Below, one piece after another: positions 62,712 through 64,000 of a stretch of 64,000 nucleotides of DNA. The notes below the pieces were generated by a model, which did no database searches, had not been told where the DNA came from, and saw only the letters and a program-made list of their open reading frames with translations. Within the stretch, counting starts at the first letter, position 1. Every line of letters begins with the position of its first letter. A program made the translations under genes and the position numbers. This DNA comes from Bagarius yarrelli (taxonomy: Eukaryota > Chordata > Actinopteri > Siluriformes > Sisoridae): assembly GCA_005784505.1 (NCBI GenBank), contig VCAZ01000037.1, positions 224,001 through 288,000 on the forward strand, in the 5' to 3' direction.

Positions 62712-63332
62712 GATCCTCAGGTCCAGTGGGAATCCAAATAGAGAAGACTTAACAATGATTGGTCAAAACCTCTGAAATGCACACAGAAACATTTAATAAA
62801 ACTAATGGAAAACACTTTTTCAGTTCTGTATACTGAGAGATGGAAACAATAGATGACAATCAAGATTAGAGACTGGATATTTTATTGAATGGTTTATAAA
62901 AAGGGTTTAATTTATAGACTATATAATGACTAAACATACACACTCGACCAGTAATGCTGGTGAACAGGCGATATGTTGGGTAGGGGATGTGCACGGTGGT
63001 TACAGTCTTTGGATGAGCCCCAGGACAACATTACTGTCAATCCCCAACGTTAAAAACCGTTCCGACTAAATGCTCTTATTATTTAATGACCACTAGCGAC
63101 CGATCGCCTCATCGACGCGTTAACAGTTCGCTGAATGTGGGTCTGCAACAGAAGCTAACGGTGGAAGCGGATGCTATGCTACCACTGCTTTATTTATTCT
63201 ACAGCGCTAATTCAACCCTATCGATATACAACAAAACACACACGCATAAGCTACGCTACGACAATGTTTATCACGATTACCTGATGCATAAAATGTTATT
63301 AAAGTGCTGTTATGTTGGCATATTTATCCTAC

Positions 63333-63395
63333 CTGCATTGTTTCTTTTTCGCAAGCATCACCAGCTCTGCAACATGAGAGTGAGTGACGTCACGG
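63333..63395 (-). other. Probable non-coding first exon of the fusion gene
   Basis: A good minus-strand donor (ATGCAG then GTAGGA) lies at 63333/63332. A possible acceptor (ggacctgag) precedes the ATG at 62711. The 5' limit is a guess; the CRE palindrome is about 50 bases from the donor. Confidence 0.45.
63385..63392. promoter_or_regulatory. Full CRE palindrome TGACGTCA
   Basis: The perfect eight-base site for CREB/ATF factors, with a CpG core, lies by the inferred first exon of the fusion gene. A CRE within about 200 bases of the start is usual for functional sites. Confidence 0.55.
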
Positions 63396-63589
63396 GGAAG
63401 GAGTTGCTCTTGGCCTTTGTAGTCCTCTACAGGGACTATTCGCATTTTCCTGCTTACTTATATCTAGCGCACTAAAATTCGCTTTTTTTATAAAAAAATA
63501 ATCTTTTGATAAATCAGGTTTAAAAAAATAATATTAAAAAAAACTGGCGATTCAGCTGATCTAAATCACCAACGCGGCTCAACAATCAC

Positions 63590-63685
63590 GCACCAACTAA
63601 AACAAAGCCCCTCAGACACAGTCTCAGTGTTCAAATCCAGGCTGGAAAACACACTGATTTAGCCAAGCCTCCAATCTGAAGTGTT
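63590..63685 (+). repeat. L2-type LINE fragment, polymerase C-terminus
   Basis: The plus strand reads QTQSQCSNPGWKTH in one frame and TVSVFKSRLENTLI in the next; the second is the very end of fish L2 polymerases. The fragment is short. Confidence 0.45.
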
Positions 63686-63712
63686 TTCTTAGGAAAAGGA
63701 GCAGAACTGCAG

Positions 63713-63846
63713 CAGTGGCGTGCAGACAGGGCCAGCAAGTCCTTCTCTGCTGCCTAAACACTACCAGAAGCTGATCTACATTTAGAAACTAAATACTAAA
63801 TACTAAGTCCCCACTAAAGGCCCAGGTACCAAATACACCACCACTG
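63713..63846. mobile_element. hAT-like element, internally deleted copy
   Basis: It begins CAGTGGCGTGCAGACAGGGC and its reversed end begins CAGTGGTGGTGTATTTGGTA. Both ends match the long copy at 45262-46247 in inverted orientation, leaving only 134 bases. The flanking 8-mers do not match. Confidence 0.55.
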
Positions 63847-64000
63847 ATAGAGTGTTTGGTGAACTGGAATGTCCTAATGGTGTCCCCCAATCTACACAAT
63901 ATTTCTTTACATTTTACACAACAATACACTTTTTTCTCCCTCCATTTTGTCACCGATGGAGTTTTGGTTCCTTGCCGGTGTCGCCTCTGGCTTGCCTAGT
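63847..64000. other. Window end, nothing seen
   Basis: The last 20-30 bases (ttccttgccggtgtcgcctctggcttgc) resemble the transition of an L2 3' UTR, which may begin here. Confidence 0.35.

Overview
The window is a piece of a teleost fish chromosome. The evidence is the spliced genes with GT-AG introns, a high load of Tc1-like, hAT-like, L2 and RTE elements, and many copies of one tRNA-derived SINE. A siluriform or other ostariophysan is a reasonable guess but is not proven. All five genes I can support lie on the minus strand. I rebuilt their exons by hand from splice sites, and the intron phases agree at every junction of every gene.

Left part (1 to 29 kb): a repeat-rich region with two small immune adaptor genes in tandem. 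These are tyrobp/DAP12 (11847-12762, 116 aa, ITAM) and hcst/DAP10 (20944-21901, 81 aa, YMNV tail). Both encode very short type I membrane proteins with a transmembrane aspartate, which pair with activating receptors of NK and myeloid cells. They share an exon plan. Around them lie Tc1-like remnants, two degenerate L2 elements, a long-TIR MITE, a hAT-like element containing a SINE, and scattered SINEs.

Middle part (29.7 to 45 kb): two C2H2 zinc finger genes. The first (29767-36485, 870 aa) has an acidic N-terminus, eleven clustered fingers and a lone C-terminal finger. The second (40677-43758, 399 aa) resembles ZNF576 and has eight fingers and two AT-hook-like motifs. A perfect NRF1-type palindrome sits by its probable first exon.

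Right part (45 to 64 kb): a hAT-like element and a broken RTE-type LINE, followed by the most interesting gene (50122-62711, nine coding exons, 2261 aa). Its N-terminus is a second ZNF576-like finger block. A very long low-complexity, lysine-rich region follows with two isolated fingers. Its last three exons encode a piggyBac-transposase-derived domain with the C-terminal cysteine-rich finger. By my alignment only the first of the three catalytic aspartates is kept (D-K-N). This looks like a host zinc finger gene that captured and tamed a piggyBac transposase. A CRE palindrome lies by its probable 5' end.

How the genes may work together: the adaptors form one functional pair. The three finger genes look like nuclear DNA-binding proteins in a local cluster, two of them related by duplication. 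Nothing in the sequence links the two groups functionally.
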